A stretch of 64,000 nt of DNA, from NCBI RefSeq assembly GCF_051020765.1, contig NW_027469083.1, positions 2,790,001 through 2,854,000 on the forward strand. Reading direction: 5' to 3'. Below the pieces are notes generated by a model, which was not told the origin of the DNA, did not search any database, and worked only from the letters and a program-made list of their open reading frames with translations. A program made the translations under genes and the position numbers. The first letter of the stretch is position 1. Every line of letters begins with the position of its first letter. Below are positions 1 to 9,054 of this stretch, piece after piece. The DNA comes from Lasioglossum baleicum (Eukaryota > Arthropoda > Insecta > Hymenoptera > Halictidae).

Positions 1-29
1 CTCTTATACATTTATTCTATTAAATGATA

Positions 30-235
30 TAAAACTGATTGAGGATATCAAATAAGGTGGAGTTAGCACTCAAAGATTGGTTCTCGAATCCGACCAACAA
101 TTCCTCAGTCTCTGGATATCAAATCAAGCGGCGCTCACGTGATTAAACTCCTGACAAAAACAGATAATCTATAGTGAGAGAGTGGTGTAAGGTAATGTTC
201 CCGGAGAAGATTGTGTTCGATCAGTTTTACATGTG
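30..235. repeat. Diverged copy of the neighbouring palindrome arm
   Basis: Seen by eye: the stretch around 113-235 (ggatatcaaatcaagc, then cacgtgattaaactc, then gatcagttttaca) follows the same order of words as the right arm of the palindrome at 755-873, with many substitutions. A second weaker trace (ggatatcaaataaggtgg) starts near 42. No ORF of note lies in 1-317. It is probably an older copy of the same foldback unit or a subterminal repeat of the polymerase element. Confidence 0.5.
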
Positions 236-317
236 TGCCTAATCTTCAGTATACATATGCATTACAAATTTTTAAAATAATGTACTTCAGTAACACTCTT
301 ATTTTGAATAAAATAAT

Positions 318-873
318 GTAAAATCAAAACATCACGTCCAGGATAACAGTCTCTCTCTCTCTCTATCTTACCATACATCATCTGTTTCATGACTCAAGTT
401 TAATCACGTGATCACAACGTTAATTGATATGCACAGAGCGGGATATTGAAAGGATTGAAAATAAGATTCGAGAACTGACCTGTTCATGACAGAATTTTAA
501 TTATGTGATCACTGCATGGAATTGCTCTTAAGACTCGAGAACTGACCTCTAGATAGCAGAATTTTAATTATGTGATCAGAGAATTGTTTTGATGACAAAA
601 TAATGCAGTCATAACATAATTAAAATTCTACCATGAACAGGTCAGATCTCGAATCTTAAGAGCAATTTCATGCAGTGATCACAGAATTAAAATTCTGTCA
701 TCTAGAGGTCAGTTCTCGAATCTTAAGAGCAATTCCTTCAAAAATCCTAGTCTGTGCATATCAAGTAAGGTGGTGATCACGTGATTAAACTCAGACCAGT
801 AACAGATGATGCAAAAGTATGATAAAGAACGAGACTGTTAACCTGGACGACATGATGTTGAATCAGTTTTACA
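318..873. repeat. Large imperfect palindrome (inverted repeat, about 270-bp arms)
   Basis: The left arm (318 to about 590) and right arm (about 600-873) are reverse complements over almost their whole length: tgtaaaatc at 318 pairs with gttttaca ending at 873, tttaatcacgtgatcac near 400 pairs with gtgatcacgtgattaaa near 772, and agaattttaattatgt pairs with acataattaaaattct around the centre near 590-600. Within each arm a block of about 70 bp (ctcgagaactgacct ... aattttaattatgtgatca) is itself repeated twice. There is no ORF. It could be a foldback/MITE-like element or a rearranged terminal inverted repeat of the polymerase element to its right; the sequence does not decide. Confidence 0.8.
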
Positions 874-904
874 TTTTTCATTTTTTAAAAAAAATCTCGC
901 GAAA

Positions 905-1525
905 TTAACATCGCTTAGACGCTTCTAGCGCTATAACCTCGGCGCCCAAAGTCACCAGTTCACAATCTATTAGCGAGTTTTGATCGAAAGACCGGCTCTC
1001 GACAATTGTTTTGATAAAATTTTTTACTCTAACATTTTTTGAAATAACAACGAAATCGGCAAATTTTGCAGCAACGTCCGGAACGTTGTCTACTAATCCT
1101 ATATACATACTATCTATACAAAATTCTAAATTGTATATGTTACACATAGTTTTCTCAGTAATATATATATTTATGGTTGAGTTCGCTATTTTAATTAGCT
1201 CCCGTCCATTCAGATTAACCATTTCCAAGGTCAAATTATCACCAAGTTTTATGCGCTCCATATTGCTTTGAATAATCGGTTTCGCGCGCAGCAACTCTCT
1301 CCATGTTTTAATTGAAAATAGAAGTTCATTTCCACGGCTATCACCGATAGCCAGCTCCGCATAAATGTCCTCTCCGATCCGTATGCCAAGTTCCAAATAT
1401 TTGAAATAATTCCCAGCTATGGAATATCTTCTACACAAAATCCGTACGGAACGTGATTGGGAACTAGTTGACAAATCGATCGGTTCTGGTTGAGAATATC
1501 TACAGCAGATTAATTTTTCAGACAT
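905..1525 (-). CDS. Unrecognised 206-aa protein downstream of the polymerase gene
   Basis: An ATG-started, single-frame ORF of 206 codons ending in TAA. I do not recognise the family. It has no obvious signal peptide, transmembrane helix or metal-binding cluster; it starts MSEKLICCRYSQPEP and is a mixed alpha/beta-looking protein with alternating hydrophobic stretches (for example ELIKIANSTINIYI about residues 108-121 and SMYIGLVDNVPDVAAKFADFVVIS about 138-161). It lies on the same strand as the polymerase gene, 306 bp downstream of its stop, and directly beside the palindrome, so it is probably part of the same mobile or viral-derived element. A host gene or chance ORF is less likely given its length in AT-rich DNA. 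Confidence 0.55.
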   Translation of the reverse strand: MSEKLICCRYSQPEPIDLSTSSQSRSVRILCRRYSIAGNYFKYLELGIRIGEDIYAELAIGDSRGNELLFSIKTWRELLRAKPIIQSNMERIKLGDNLTLEMVNLNGRELIKIANSTINIYITEKTMCNIYNLEFCIDSMYIGLVDNVPDVAAKFADFVVISKNVRVKNFIKTIVESRSFDQNSLIDCELVTLGAEVIALEASKRC

Positions 1526-1831
1526 CTTTCTAAATTTCTTTCACATTTTTTTTTTTATATATCTTTTTTCTACTTACATATCATCTTGGCTTTTCACAGA
1601 CTCGTCAATTTTTTGACAGTTGTCGAGCTGACGACGGTTGAACATCGTTCAAACCCACACTTTTCACCGTCTCACTCTCTCACGATGTTAACGTTTTCGT
1701 GGCGGTTGCTCGAGTATTCGGCCTGACGCTCGGATTGCATTGTTTTATAGAACCATTAATCTACATACCACTTCCTTGCTACAGATAGCGGTCAACAAAG
1801 TTTTTTTCAATCTCCATCCCAACACTTCCTT
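1526..1831. other. Intergenic region between polymerase gene and 206-aa ORF
   Basis: No ORF. It holds a T-rich run (about 1540-1570) just upstream of the 206-aa gene on the minus strand and otherwise featureless sequence. It must contain the polymerase 3' end and any promoter of the downstream gene, but I can see no clear TATA box. Confidence 0.5.
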
Positions 1832-4433
1832 TTATGGCAATGAAACGATATTGTAATGTCCCCAAGGAAGTGTAGTGACCAAATTATCACAGATATACCG
1901 TTTATCGTCGTACGGACTTAACGCTAATTTCATTTCAGCTATGGAATACACTCGATGCTGTACCGACATTATACGTTTATTGTTAATGCTCTTTTCCGTA
2001 TGATTATGAAGACACTCGACATAGTCTTCAAAACTTATATCTCTGGCTGTGGCGTTTGTCCTAATGCCTTTGATTTTTTTCGTTTCGCGGCAGGTATCAT
2101 CGTCGTCGCGCACGCGAGTAGCATACATTTTCGCGCGAAGCCCCACGAACTCAGTCATAATTTTGCCCCCGTTCTCATCCTTCATTAATCCCAGCATCTT
2201 TTTGTTCGCGATCGGAACGCCGTACGCGTTGTTCTCGACATAATTACTTGTATCGTATCGATGGATATCACGTTTCATCGTCTCATACACATCGTCGCAA
2301 GCGATCTCGTATATCAGACTGTCCGTGTCCGTGTACAAAATCTTGCAATTTTGTTGGAAATTGGGATACATGTACTCGTAATGAAAGCTGTACAAATGAG
2401 TTTTTGATATATCCAATACGGACATGCCTATGTAGATGGGTTTGTGGAATTTGAGTAACAGCTTGTTTAGCTGTATCGCGACGAAATCCTCCGAAAACAC
2501 GGTACAACTGTGAAAATTTGGTCTGGCTATCAATTGCTCGACACCGTATCGACCGTCCCATCGGGAAAGCAATTTCACGTTCACGTGATTTCGAACGTTC
2601 TCCATTGTTTTTCCAAACACAGCGTTGTTCATTAATTTAAACAAATTTTTAGAAAAATCGTTAGTCGCCTCGGCGCGTAATTTCGTGTTCAAATCGATAT
2701 AGCCGTGCAACCATCGCGATTGTTGAAACTCTAGAATTCGATAAATTTTCTTCAATTTTAGGTTATGCTTTAAACTTTGCTGTAAATACCGATAGTGCAG
2801 AACGTATCGCTCCTTATCGCGAAGCGTTGCCATCAACTTTCTCTGCCGGCTCGAGTCGGCCGCCGTGTCGTGACTCGGACAGAACGGTAGATCCGCGTGA
2901 GCATCGTGAATTTCACTAGGATACTCTAAATCAACCTCCAAAATGTATCCTACAGGGCTGTCGATTGGAACGGATTCAACGTTGAAATTCTCTATGTCCT
3001 CCACCCATCGAAAGTCTCTGTACGGTAGAGGTTGCGACATAGCCCAACCGTATAAATTGTTAACGTCGAAATACATTAGATAGGTTGACGGTTTGCTGGA
3101 GTCATATTTTGGTAAATACTTGTTGTTTGCACACGCATATCTCTGAGAACATTGGCTCAATCCGCCGCGTATTCCTCGCTCCACGAATAAAAGCATGTCC
3201 ACGTCCGTGAACAACTCCAATTCGATCTTAGTCATTTTCAGCATCACGTCCCACGCGAAACCGGGAAGCGTGTAATAATGCGCCGGATCGAGTTTATAGT
3301 TCTCGAGACAGTCGTCGCGGAAATTTTCGAAAACATCAGCCAATAACAACACATCCAATTTCAAATACAAATCGCTGTACTGTCCCAACGTTTTTATAGC
3401 GAAACGCGACCAAACCGTGCTCGCGTGAACGTAATCGGCGTCCGATATCCCCCTGTCGCAAAGCTGATTGTAAAATGCCTCGCGCGACGGCAAACACGTG
3501 TCGTTTAATTTGTCGTACGACGCCAGATAGTCGTACGGAAAGACGCCTTTTCTAGTCAAGAGATTGAAATCGTCGACGTTGAGATGATCAAATTGATTTC
3601 GTACAACGCGTAATTTGTTTTTGCCCAGATACGATGATAACTTGTCCAAACTCGAATTCAAGAACTTGAAGGAATCGATAAATCGAAACTTCAACAACTT
3701 TGCATAATTTCTCTTTTCATCTTTATTCGCAACAACTTTCGTGAACGAGATGTACCGCTCTTTTGTCAACGGCAACACAGCTATCTTACCCTCGAACGTG
3801 TTTGCTAATTCTTTAATAATGAAATGCGCATCGTAGCCGGACAAATTGTGAAAGACCACCGGTATCACGTACGAAGATTGATAACCTAAATTACACGCGA
3901 TATGCGCCGGACCGCGATACGCTCCCGTAAAATGACAATGATCGTGTACTTTTGTGTCGGAACTGCTGAACGGCTGCTCGCACACATGACAATGCGTAGC
4001 CGTCTGAAAATTTAACTCCTGTCTTTCAGTTAGTTCGTCCATAGGTACCGTTTTGTCGAATATCGGCTGTAATTTATTGCTTATATCATGCAACTTTGCA
4101 GCGAACCACGCGGCACATCCCTCTTCCTTGCGACAAGCTCGATACTCGCACAAAGAAGAGTCGTAGCGGCAATGCATGTAATAACCTATGCTAAACGCGT
4201 GGTGATGCTGATACAGCGAGCGTGCTCCACGACCTTGTCCTTCCTGCTTCTCCAACAGACATTCCAAATCGGCGTAGATAACGAACGGCGCCTGTTCTTT
4301 GTGCACATAGTTCTTAAACTGCAACCACTTATCTTCTTCCGATACTGGAAGTGACAGAGCGCAATCGTTCATCCGTTCACAATCGATCGTATGAACGTTT
4401 AATTTCTCCAGCGTGTAGAAATATTGTAAACAT
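1832..4433 (-). CDS. polB: Protein-primed DNA polymerase B, exonuclease and polymerase domains (exon 2)
   Basis: DNA synthesis enzyme of the DNA_pol_B_2 (protein-primed) family, as in Polinton/Maverick-like elements and related arthropod viral-derived loci. Residue numbers are for the 879-codon ORF ending at 1832. Visible motifs: Exo I D68/E70 in FVIYADLE; a Cys/His insertion with C161-x2-C164, DHCH 177-180 and C193 resembling the endonuclease VII signature; Exo II NLSGYD 209-214; Exo III YLKLD 369-373; polymerase motif A YFDVNNLYGWAM 467-478; motif B KLMNNAVFGK 612-621; motif C YTDTDS 713-718. The C-terminus with TLPWGHY is the usual family ending, so the catalytic part looks complete and unbroken. 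The first 12 codons of the ORF are intronic: splicing joins this exon at 4433 to the exon at 4493. Whether it is expressed or active cannot be judged here. Confidence 0.9.
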
Positions 4434-4492
4434 CTGAAAGAAAAAAAACATTTCTCTCTCTTTGCTTTCAAGAATTAAAAAAACAATCTTAC
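4434..4492 (-). other. Spliceosomal intron in the polymerase gene (59 nt)
   Basis: On the minus strand the donor is cg|gtaag at 4492 and the acceptor ctttcag| ends at 4434 after a run of T. Removing 59 nt makes the two long ORFs on either side continuous (phase 2), and family members of this polymerase read straight through this point between a Cys-containing segment on each side. The size is typical of small insect introns. No cDNA is available to prove splicing. Confidence 0.8.
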
Positions 4493-5598
4493 CGATCGCA
4501 AATATACTTCATACACTTATGCTTGCTAAGCTGCGACGAAACCAATCGTGGCAAATTTCGTATACACACGTAATGACCGCGCGTTTTCGCCTCATTCTGT
4601 AGAAACAACAAGTTGACGTGCCTCATCCGTTTCTTCTCGGTCAGATGAAGCGTTACACACCTCTTGTCCACCCATTCGAACACATTCACGGAAATGTCGT
4701 TCTCTCTTTCGAATTTCCGAATGTCTTTGAACGGCATCGGTAGTGTATAACCTTCGGTTCGAAGCACCGTCTGGTAGCGAGGATACGATGATAAACGTGA
4801 TGTATTTTTTTCTACCGGATAGAGACCCGCCACTATCGCCCAAAAAAAGCATGCTTCATCGTTGCTGATCACGTTCACGATCGCTCTCTTCAACTGTATA
4901 TTTCGAGGCACGATAACGCAGCAACCGGCCTGTAATGGCTGGTATTTGTTGCAGCTCACTATCAGATGCAGTATCTTCGATAACGCCCACCCGCTGTCTC
5001 GTTCTTGAAACTCTTCCATCGATGCTAAAATCGGCGGCACAACGTCCTTCAGGTACCATCGGCGTAGATTACTGGTTCGAAACAGCACAACGTTTCGCGT
5101 ACCGAAACTTTTCACCGAAACCTCGTCGCGCAGCACAAATTCCGCCTCCAACCTAACGTTCACTTTCAACAACGAATGAGCGTTCAAAAATTCCGTGACA
5201 CGTCCCGTAATCATCCGTTTCGCGTGTTGTAAAAATTTGCGCGGATCGATATGTTCGATGTTAATAACGATACCGGTCGATATGCGATTGCTAAACGCCG
5301 ACTCGACAGTCTCCCAACGAAGCGTCGAGGCTCTCGCACCAACACCACGTAAACCTCCACCGACCCGTGAAATATTATAGCTCAACGAAACGTTCAAACT
5401 TTTCATGCGACACATGATCGATGCTAAACTAAATCTCGCGCCCATCGTCAATTCATCCTTCATACATGTTAGATAATTGATACAGCACTGTAGAGACTCG
5501 ATGTATGAGCGAGACCATTCGCGATACTCATCGACAGTTCTAACCATCATCGACATGCGTGTCAAACACCTTAACATTTTTTTCAACGTTTGAATCAT
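4493..5598 (-). CDS. polB: DNA polymerase B, N-terminal region (exon 1)
   Basis: The N-terminal portion of the same polymerase. The segment NDEACFFWAIVAGLYPVEKN, followed by a KFERENDISVNVFEW segment and a HYVCIRNLPRLVSSQ segment, is characteristic of the region upstream of the exonuclease domain in arthropod protein-primed PolB proteins; its function is not firmly known and may include terminal-protein or regulatory roles. The frame is open from 5610, but the codon there is TTG; the first ATG is at 5598. That ATG is immediately preceded by an AG that could be a splice acceptor, so the true protein may start further upstream in 5671-5922. A stop lies a few codons upstream in this frame without splicing. 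Confidence 0.8.
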
Positions 5599-5676
5599 CT
5601 TGTTGCACAAAATATTTTTTCAACTTCAATTTAATGTCATCCGTTAAATTTCCTGTTCTCAAAAACGTAATTACAC
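5599..5676 (-). other. Possible second intron (78 nt) upstream of polymerase exon 1
   Basis: On the minus strand gtgtaatt at 5676 could be a donor (sequence before it gcgaa) and caacaag ending at 5599 an acceptor. Removing 78 nt would join the 83-aa ORF, less its last codon, in phase 0 to the ATG at 5598. The donor is plausible but not strong and the pyrimidine tract is weak. Confidence 0.35.
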
Positions 5677-5922
5677 TTCGCATCCAACGATGCGGCGTTC
5701 GCCCGTCTCGATGATATCCAGTATCGTTGCTGGCGAATCGATCGCGGGCCATCGCGCCACGACTTGACTAAATCTTTTCGTATAAAAGAAACATACGCGA
5801 CTCGTTGCATCGTTTCGCATTAAACGTACTATCAACGTTTTCTGCTCAATGGGAAAACTATCGTCCAAATACAAATTTATAACGCGAACCCAAGCCAAAC
5901 TTTTTAACGTTGGGACAGGCAT
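5671..5922 (-). CDS. Small ORF (83 aa) or upstream exon of the polymerase gene
   Basis: ATG-started ORF, beginning MPVPTLKSLAWVRVINLYL. I do not recognise a named family. The beginning fits the pattern [P/S/T]-L-x3-[C/A]-x3-[hydrophobic] of Elongin-C-binding BC boxes (TLKSLAWVRV) followed by helical sequence, and the next upstream ORF begins in a similar way (VPSLQAFAATKLF). It stops 61 nt before the ATG of polymerase exon 1 and could be spliced to it. On the minus strand it is preceded by a run of more than 20 T and then AGAGAG, which looks like a splice acceptor. Either a short protein of the element or an N-terminal exon. Confidence 0.45.
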   Translation of the reverse strand: MPVPTLKSLAWVRVINLYLDDSFPIEQKTLIVRLMRNDATSRVCFFYTKRFSQVVARWPAIDSPATILDIIETGERRIVGCEV

Positions 5923-5963
5923 CTCTCTCTTTTAAAAAAAAAAAAAAAAAAAAAAAGGTTGAA

Positions 5964-6383
5964 TCAAATACGTAAATGAAGTATACGTCTTTTCAACGGT
6001 AAAAATGGCGGAATCAAATCCGATAAACCGTATTCTCGACGGTGACATTCCCCCACACGAACATAATCGGTTCTACGGTATCGAAGCACCACAATATTCA
6101 AATGTCTCACCAACTGTCCTTCAGGTTTTAAAAACACAAACACGTTTAAAATATCAATACGCCCCTTCTGCACTTCGTTCAACAAGTCCAACGGACTAAA
6201 CATGGAAACCGCCACGTACGGGACAATGACCGATCTTTCACGAAAAACACAGTAAATCTTGCACGAAAGAACGCGAAAATATTGTTCAAGAATATTCTGA
6301 TGCAAAACGGTATGAATGCCGAATTCAAATAACTTCGTCGCAGCGAACGCCTGCAACGATGGCACGTTAGCGAACCGCATCAT
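5964..6383 (-). CDS. Unrecognised 139-aa ORF, first of the minus-strand series
   Basis: ATG-started ORF (two ATGs in tandem at 6383). Unrecognised. It begins MMRFANVPSLQAFAATKLFEFG, resembling in pattern the start of the 83-aa ORF, and carries hydrophobic stretches (SVIVPYVAVSMFSPLDLL about 51-68, RIDILNVFVFLK about 75-86) that look like buried strands and helices rather than membrane segments. It ends 41 nt before the 83-aa ORF, separated from it by the long T run. A weak donor (ttac|gtattt at 5971) and the acceptor at 5925 would join the two in frame, but the donor is poor. Confidence 0.4.
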   Translation of the reverse strand: MMRFANVPSLQAFAATKLFEFGIHTVLHQNILEQYFRVLSCKIYCVFRERSVIVPYVAVSMFSPLDLLNEVQKGRIDILNVFVFLKPEGQLVRHLNIVVLRYRRTDYVRVGECHRREYGLSDLIPPFLPLKRRILHLRI

Positions 6384-6798
6384 TCTTTACACATCCCATT
6401 ATTTCACGCAATATTTAAACAGCTTGAAATACAAAGGATGTGGTCCTACAGATAACCCGATCGCGCAGAATGTAAATCCCCACTGAAAAAATACGGAAAC
6501 GTGATAGATAAGGAAATCGTTCCACATAATATTACAACTTAAAAAATCTTTAAAAATACGTGTGGTCTTACAGATAACAATGCCTTGCAAGACAGGATGC
6601 GAAACGTGTTCGGACATGATCCCCACCCAAAAGATAATGATAACCACGCATGAAATAACAAGGTCGATGACACGCTATTTCATGGAAAAATTTAATGAAG
6701 AATACTAACGTGTTCCCCCCTCCCCCACCCAAAAGATTGACCTACATAATATTTACAGAATAATAAAACGCGGAAAAAATTTAATGAAGAATACTAAT
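6384..6798. other. Non-coding stretch with diverged short repeats
   Basis: No convincing gene. Words found here recur further right: gataaggaaat..cacataatatt at 6505 and 7138, ccttgcaagaca at 6583 and 7228, and ccccacccaaaagat at 6621, 6730, 6804 and 7250. It reads as a degenerate subterminal repeat zone of the polymerase element. Confidence 0.55.
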
Positions 6799-7041
6799 GT
6801 GTTCCCCACCCAAAAGATTGACCTACATAATATTTACAGAATAATAAAACGCGGAAAAAGATAGAATAATAAAACGCGGAAAAAGATAAGGAAACAAAGA
6901 CGGCACCGGAAATGATAACGATAAGGAAAACCGCAAGGCGCGTCGGAAATCAAGGAAAACCGCAAGAAATCAAGATGGCGCCAGAGCCGAACGCTATTTC
7001 ACGACAACGGAAATTCACTTCCTGAGTTAGAATCCCCATAG
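6799..7041. repeat. Direct repeat copy 1 (about 245 bp)
   Basis: Runs from tgttccccacccaaaag to gagttagaatccccatag and matches 7241-7487 almost base for base, apart from small insertions or deletions such as an extra ataataaaacgcgg block here and a longer aaggaaatgataatg block in the other copy. A partial third copy precedes it at about 6713-6798. No ORF. Confidence 0.85.
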
Positions 7042-7240
7042 ATATAGAAATACCTCTTCTACAATCATATGCTCCTAAGAGAAATAAAAGTCTCTCTCTC
7101 TTTCCCGTAAAGACATGATATAATCCTCACCGAACATGATAAGGAAATTGCTTCACATAATATTGCAACTAATTAGGTCCGGAAAAGATAAGGAAAACCA
7201 CAAGGACGATGACCCCATCAATCGATCCTTGCAAGACACA
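7042..7240. other. Spacer between direct repeats
   Basis: No ORF. It contains a short ct-rich microsatellite (about 7091-7103) and a diverged copy of the 6505-6600 sequence. Confidence 0.4.
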
Positions 7241-7487
7241 ATGTGTTCCCCCACCCAAAAGATTGACCTACATAATATTTACAGAATAATAAAACGCGGA
7301 AAAAGATAAGGAAACAAAGACGGCACCGGAAATGATAACGATAAGGAAAACCGCAAGGCGCGTCGGAAATCATAAGGAAATGATAATGATAAGGAAAACC
7401 GCAAGAAATCAAGATGGCGCCACGCGTCAGAGCCGAACGCTATTTCACGACAACGGAAATTCACTTCCTGAGTTAGAATCCCCATAG
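7241..7487. repeat. Direct repeat copy 2, abutting the F-box array
   Basis: Second copy of the 6799-7041 repeat. It ends about ten bases before the first array unit begins at 7497, so the array boundary lies at or just after a copy of this repeat. Confidence 0.85.
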
Positions 7488-8559
7488 GTACACTACTGAC
7501 ATCTGTAAGGAAAAAATAAAATCCAGGTCAGGTTAATTTTTATTAAAATTGATTATAAAAAAAGGTACCACAATTACGAATATAAAATTTCGCGCGCGCC
7601 AAAGCACTGTGTTTACGGAACCTTTAAATGGACACAAAATAAATGACCCCCGCCGATTATGAATACGAAATTTCGAAAAAAAAAATTTTCTGTAAATGTT
7701 ACGCGTTACACTTGTGTTATATGATTACGAAATATTGCAAAAAATCGATTGTCACGATAAAATTTTGGTAACAAAGGCGATCTAGATTGGGCGCCGAAAA
7801 AAGAAGGTTCGAGAAGAAGTATCAAAAGCTCTCATGATTTATTTAAACATATTTCAACGAATTGCAGCAATGTAGTACGTCATTTGTAATGAAAGATTAT
7901 TTGATGTTATAGGATCGGATTTTTCCAAGATCCCTGTTTCTGATCACAGACACTCTGTTAAACTGAAGCACTTCAATTTAACATGCACTATTTCATATAT
8001 TGGATGATTGCAAAAGCTCATACTCAATTTACCTCGTGAGCTTGTCTGAAACTAAACGTGCAACTTCTACGGAAAAGGAAATCACAAGTTGTAAAATGTT
8101 CGGAGACAATTATAGAAAACAGAGTTACAGACTATATAATTGATTAATAAAACTGTTATTTATCCCAAATAGGGTACGAACTTTTGCAAACACATTACTA
8201 ATACATTACGTTTAGTAATACATTATTGGCTAACGATTGAAGGCTGTTAAAGGATCTGGTAAAGAATCATTGGTCATGGACTTTAGAAAATGACGAAAAG
8301 ATATTATATCTTAAATATAAACATATTATTAATATATTCAACGAAAAATATCCTGCATCGCTTATGGGAAGCAGTAGTTAGATTTTTTAAAAAATACTGT
8401 CCACACTTGGACATCAGTCAATTATACATATAGGGGAAAATAATAAAAAGATTTTCTTGTGGTCAAACAATGGATTATATGTACTTACTTAGACTACATT
8501 ATCCTAACAACTAGTCAATTCACTCATAAGAGCACGTCAAGATAAAATTGACTAACATC

Positions 8560-8994
8560 TTACATTCTAATACATCTACTACGCCTCGAAGTTATTGAAC
8601 CCACGCTCGCCACACTCTGCACTGGATTTCGAGGAATTTTTCGAACCACTCCAGTTTTGGTTCTGACGAAAGGAACAACTCTTCTCACCTGTGCAGGAAT
8701 TATTAGATCCCTCTGTACAATCGTTCTCGGCTCATCCACAGCTTCCCCTCGAAAACGTTCATTCATTATCCGCATTGCACGTTGCTTATGATGCCTAGCG
8801 GTTTGCCTTAGGATCTTGTCCGCCCTACATACATTTAACCATTTCCGTGACACTTGAGCAGCGCAAAGCAGAGACTTAGGCTCCAACTTGCGTAGAATCA
8901 GCTGGGATATCTCCGGCGGGAGTTCAGAAATGAAATCCAACTTGGCAGGTTCCAGTAGTCCTAGCGCACGGAGGAAAGACCTGAAGAACTCCAT
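8560..8994 (-). CDS. Small F-box protein (array copy 1)
   Basis: 144 aa, single exon. F-box proteins recruit substrates to SCF (Skp1-Cullin1) ubiquitin ligases through Skp1. The F-box spans about residues 20-64: DFISELPPEISQLILRKLEP, then SLLCAAQVSRKWLNVC. The L-P-x-E start, the L-x-x-L-E-P-K-S-L and A-A-Q segments and the conserved W52 resemble the F-box of the Cdc4/Fbw7 (archipelago) class, but there is no WD40, LRR or other substrate domain: the rest is a basic tail rich in Arg with several V-P/R-V-V motifs. The start is chosen at the ATG with good context (gcaacATGG), 29 nt after the predicted transcription start. An upstream TATA box and initiator support it being a real gene. A possible poly(A) signal (minus AATAAA) is at 7838-7843. 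The substrate is unknown. Confidence 0.85.
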   Translation of the reverse strand: MEFFRSFLRALGLLEPAKLDFISELPPEISQLILRKLEPKSLLCAAQVSRKWLNVCRADKILRQTARHHKQRAMRIMNERFRGEAVDEPRTIVQRDLIIPAQVRRVVPFVRTKTGVVRKIPRNPVQSVASVGSITSRRSRCIRM

Positions 8995-9019
8995 GTTGCC
9001 GCTGCAGCGTCAGGATCTC

Positions 9020-9054
9020 GAATGATCTACTGTTCCAAATTTTGGGTTTATATA
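9020..9054 (-). promoter_or_regulatory. Core promoter of F-box copy 1: TATA box plus initiator
   Basis: On the minus strand TATATAAA occupies 9054-9047 and TCATTC 9025-9020. The first T of the TATA box lies 31 bases upstream of the A of the initiator (9023), the standard spacing, and TCATTC fits the arthropod initiator TCAKTY. This predicts a 29-nt 5' leader before the ATG at 8994. Unit 2 has the same initiator; units 3-12 have TCATTA with the TATA box unchanged. Confidence 0.7.

Noticed and set aside
1011..1271. Plus-strand ORFs inside the 206-aa gene and the polymerase gene
   Set aside because: Antisense shadows of longer minus-strand genes with recognisable or better supported content.
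6399..6647. 82-aa minus-strand ORF
   Set aside because: Starts with GTG in the repeat zone; the first ATG leaves about 72 residues with no recognisable feature.
1..7496. A complete Polinton/Maverick
   Set aside because: Only the polymerase and small unknown ORFs are seen; no integrase, packaging ATPase, protease or capsid genes and no matching terminal inverted repeats at both ends.
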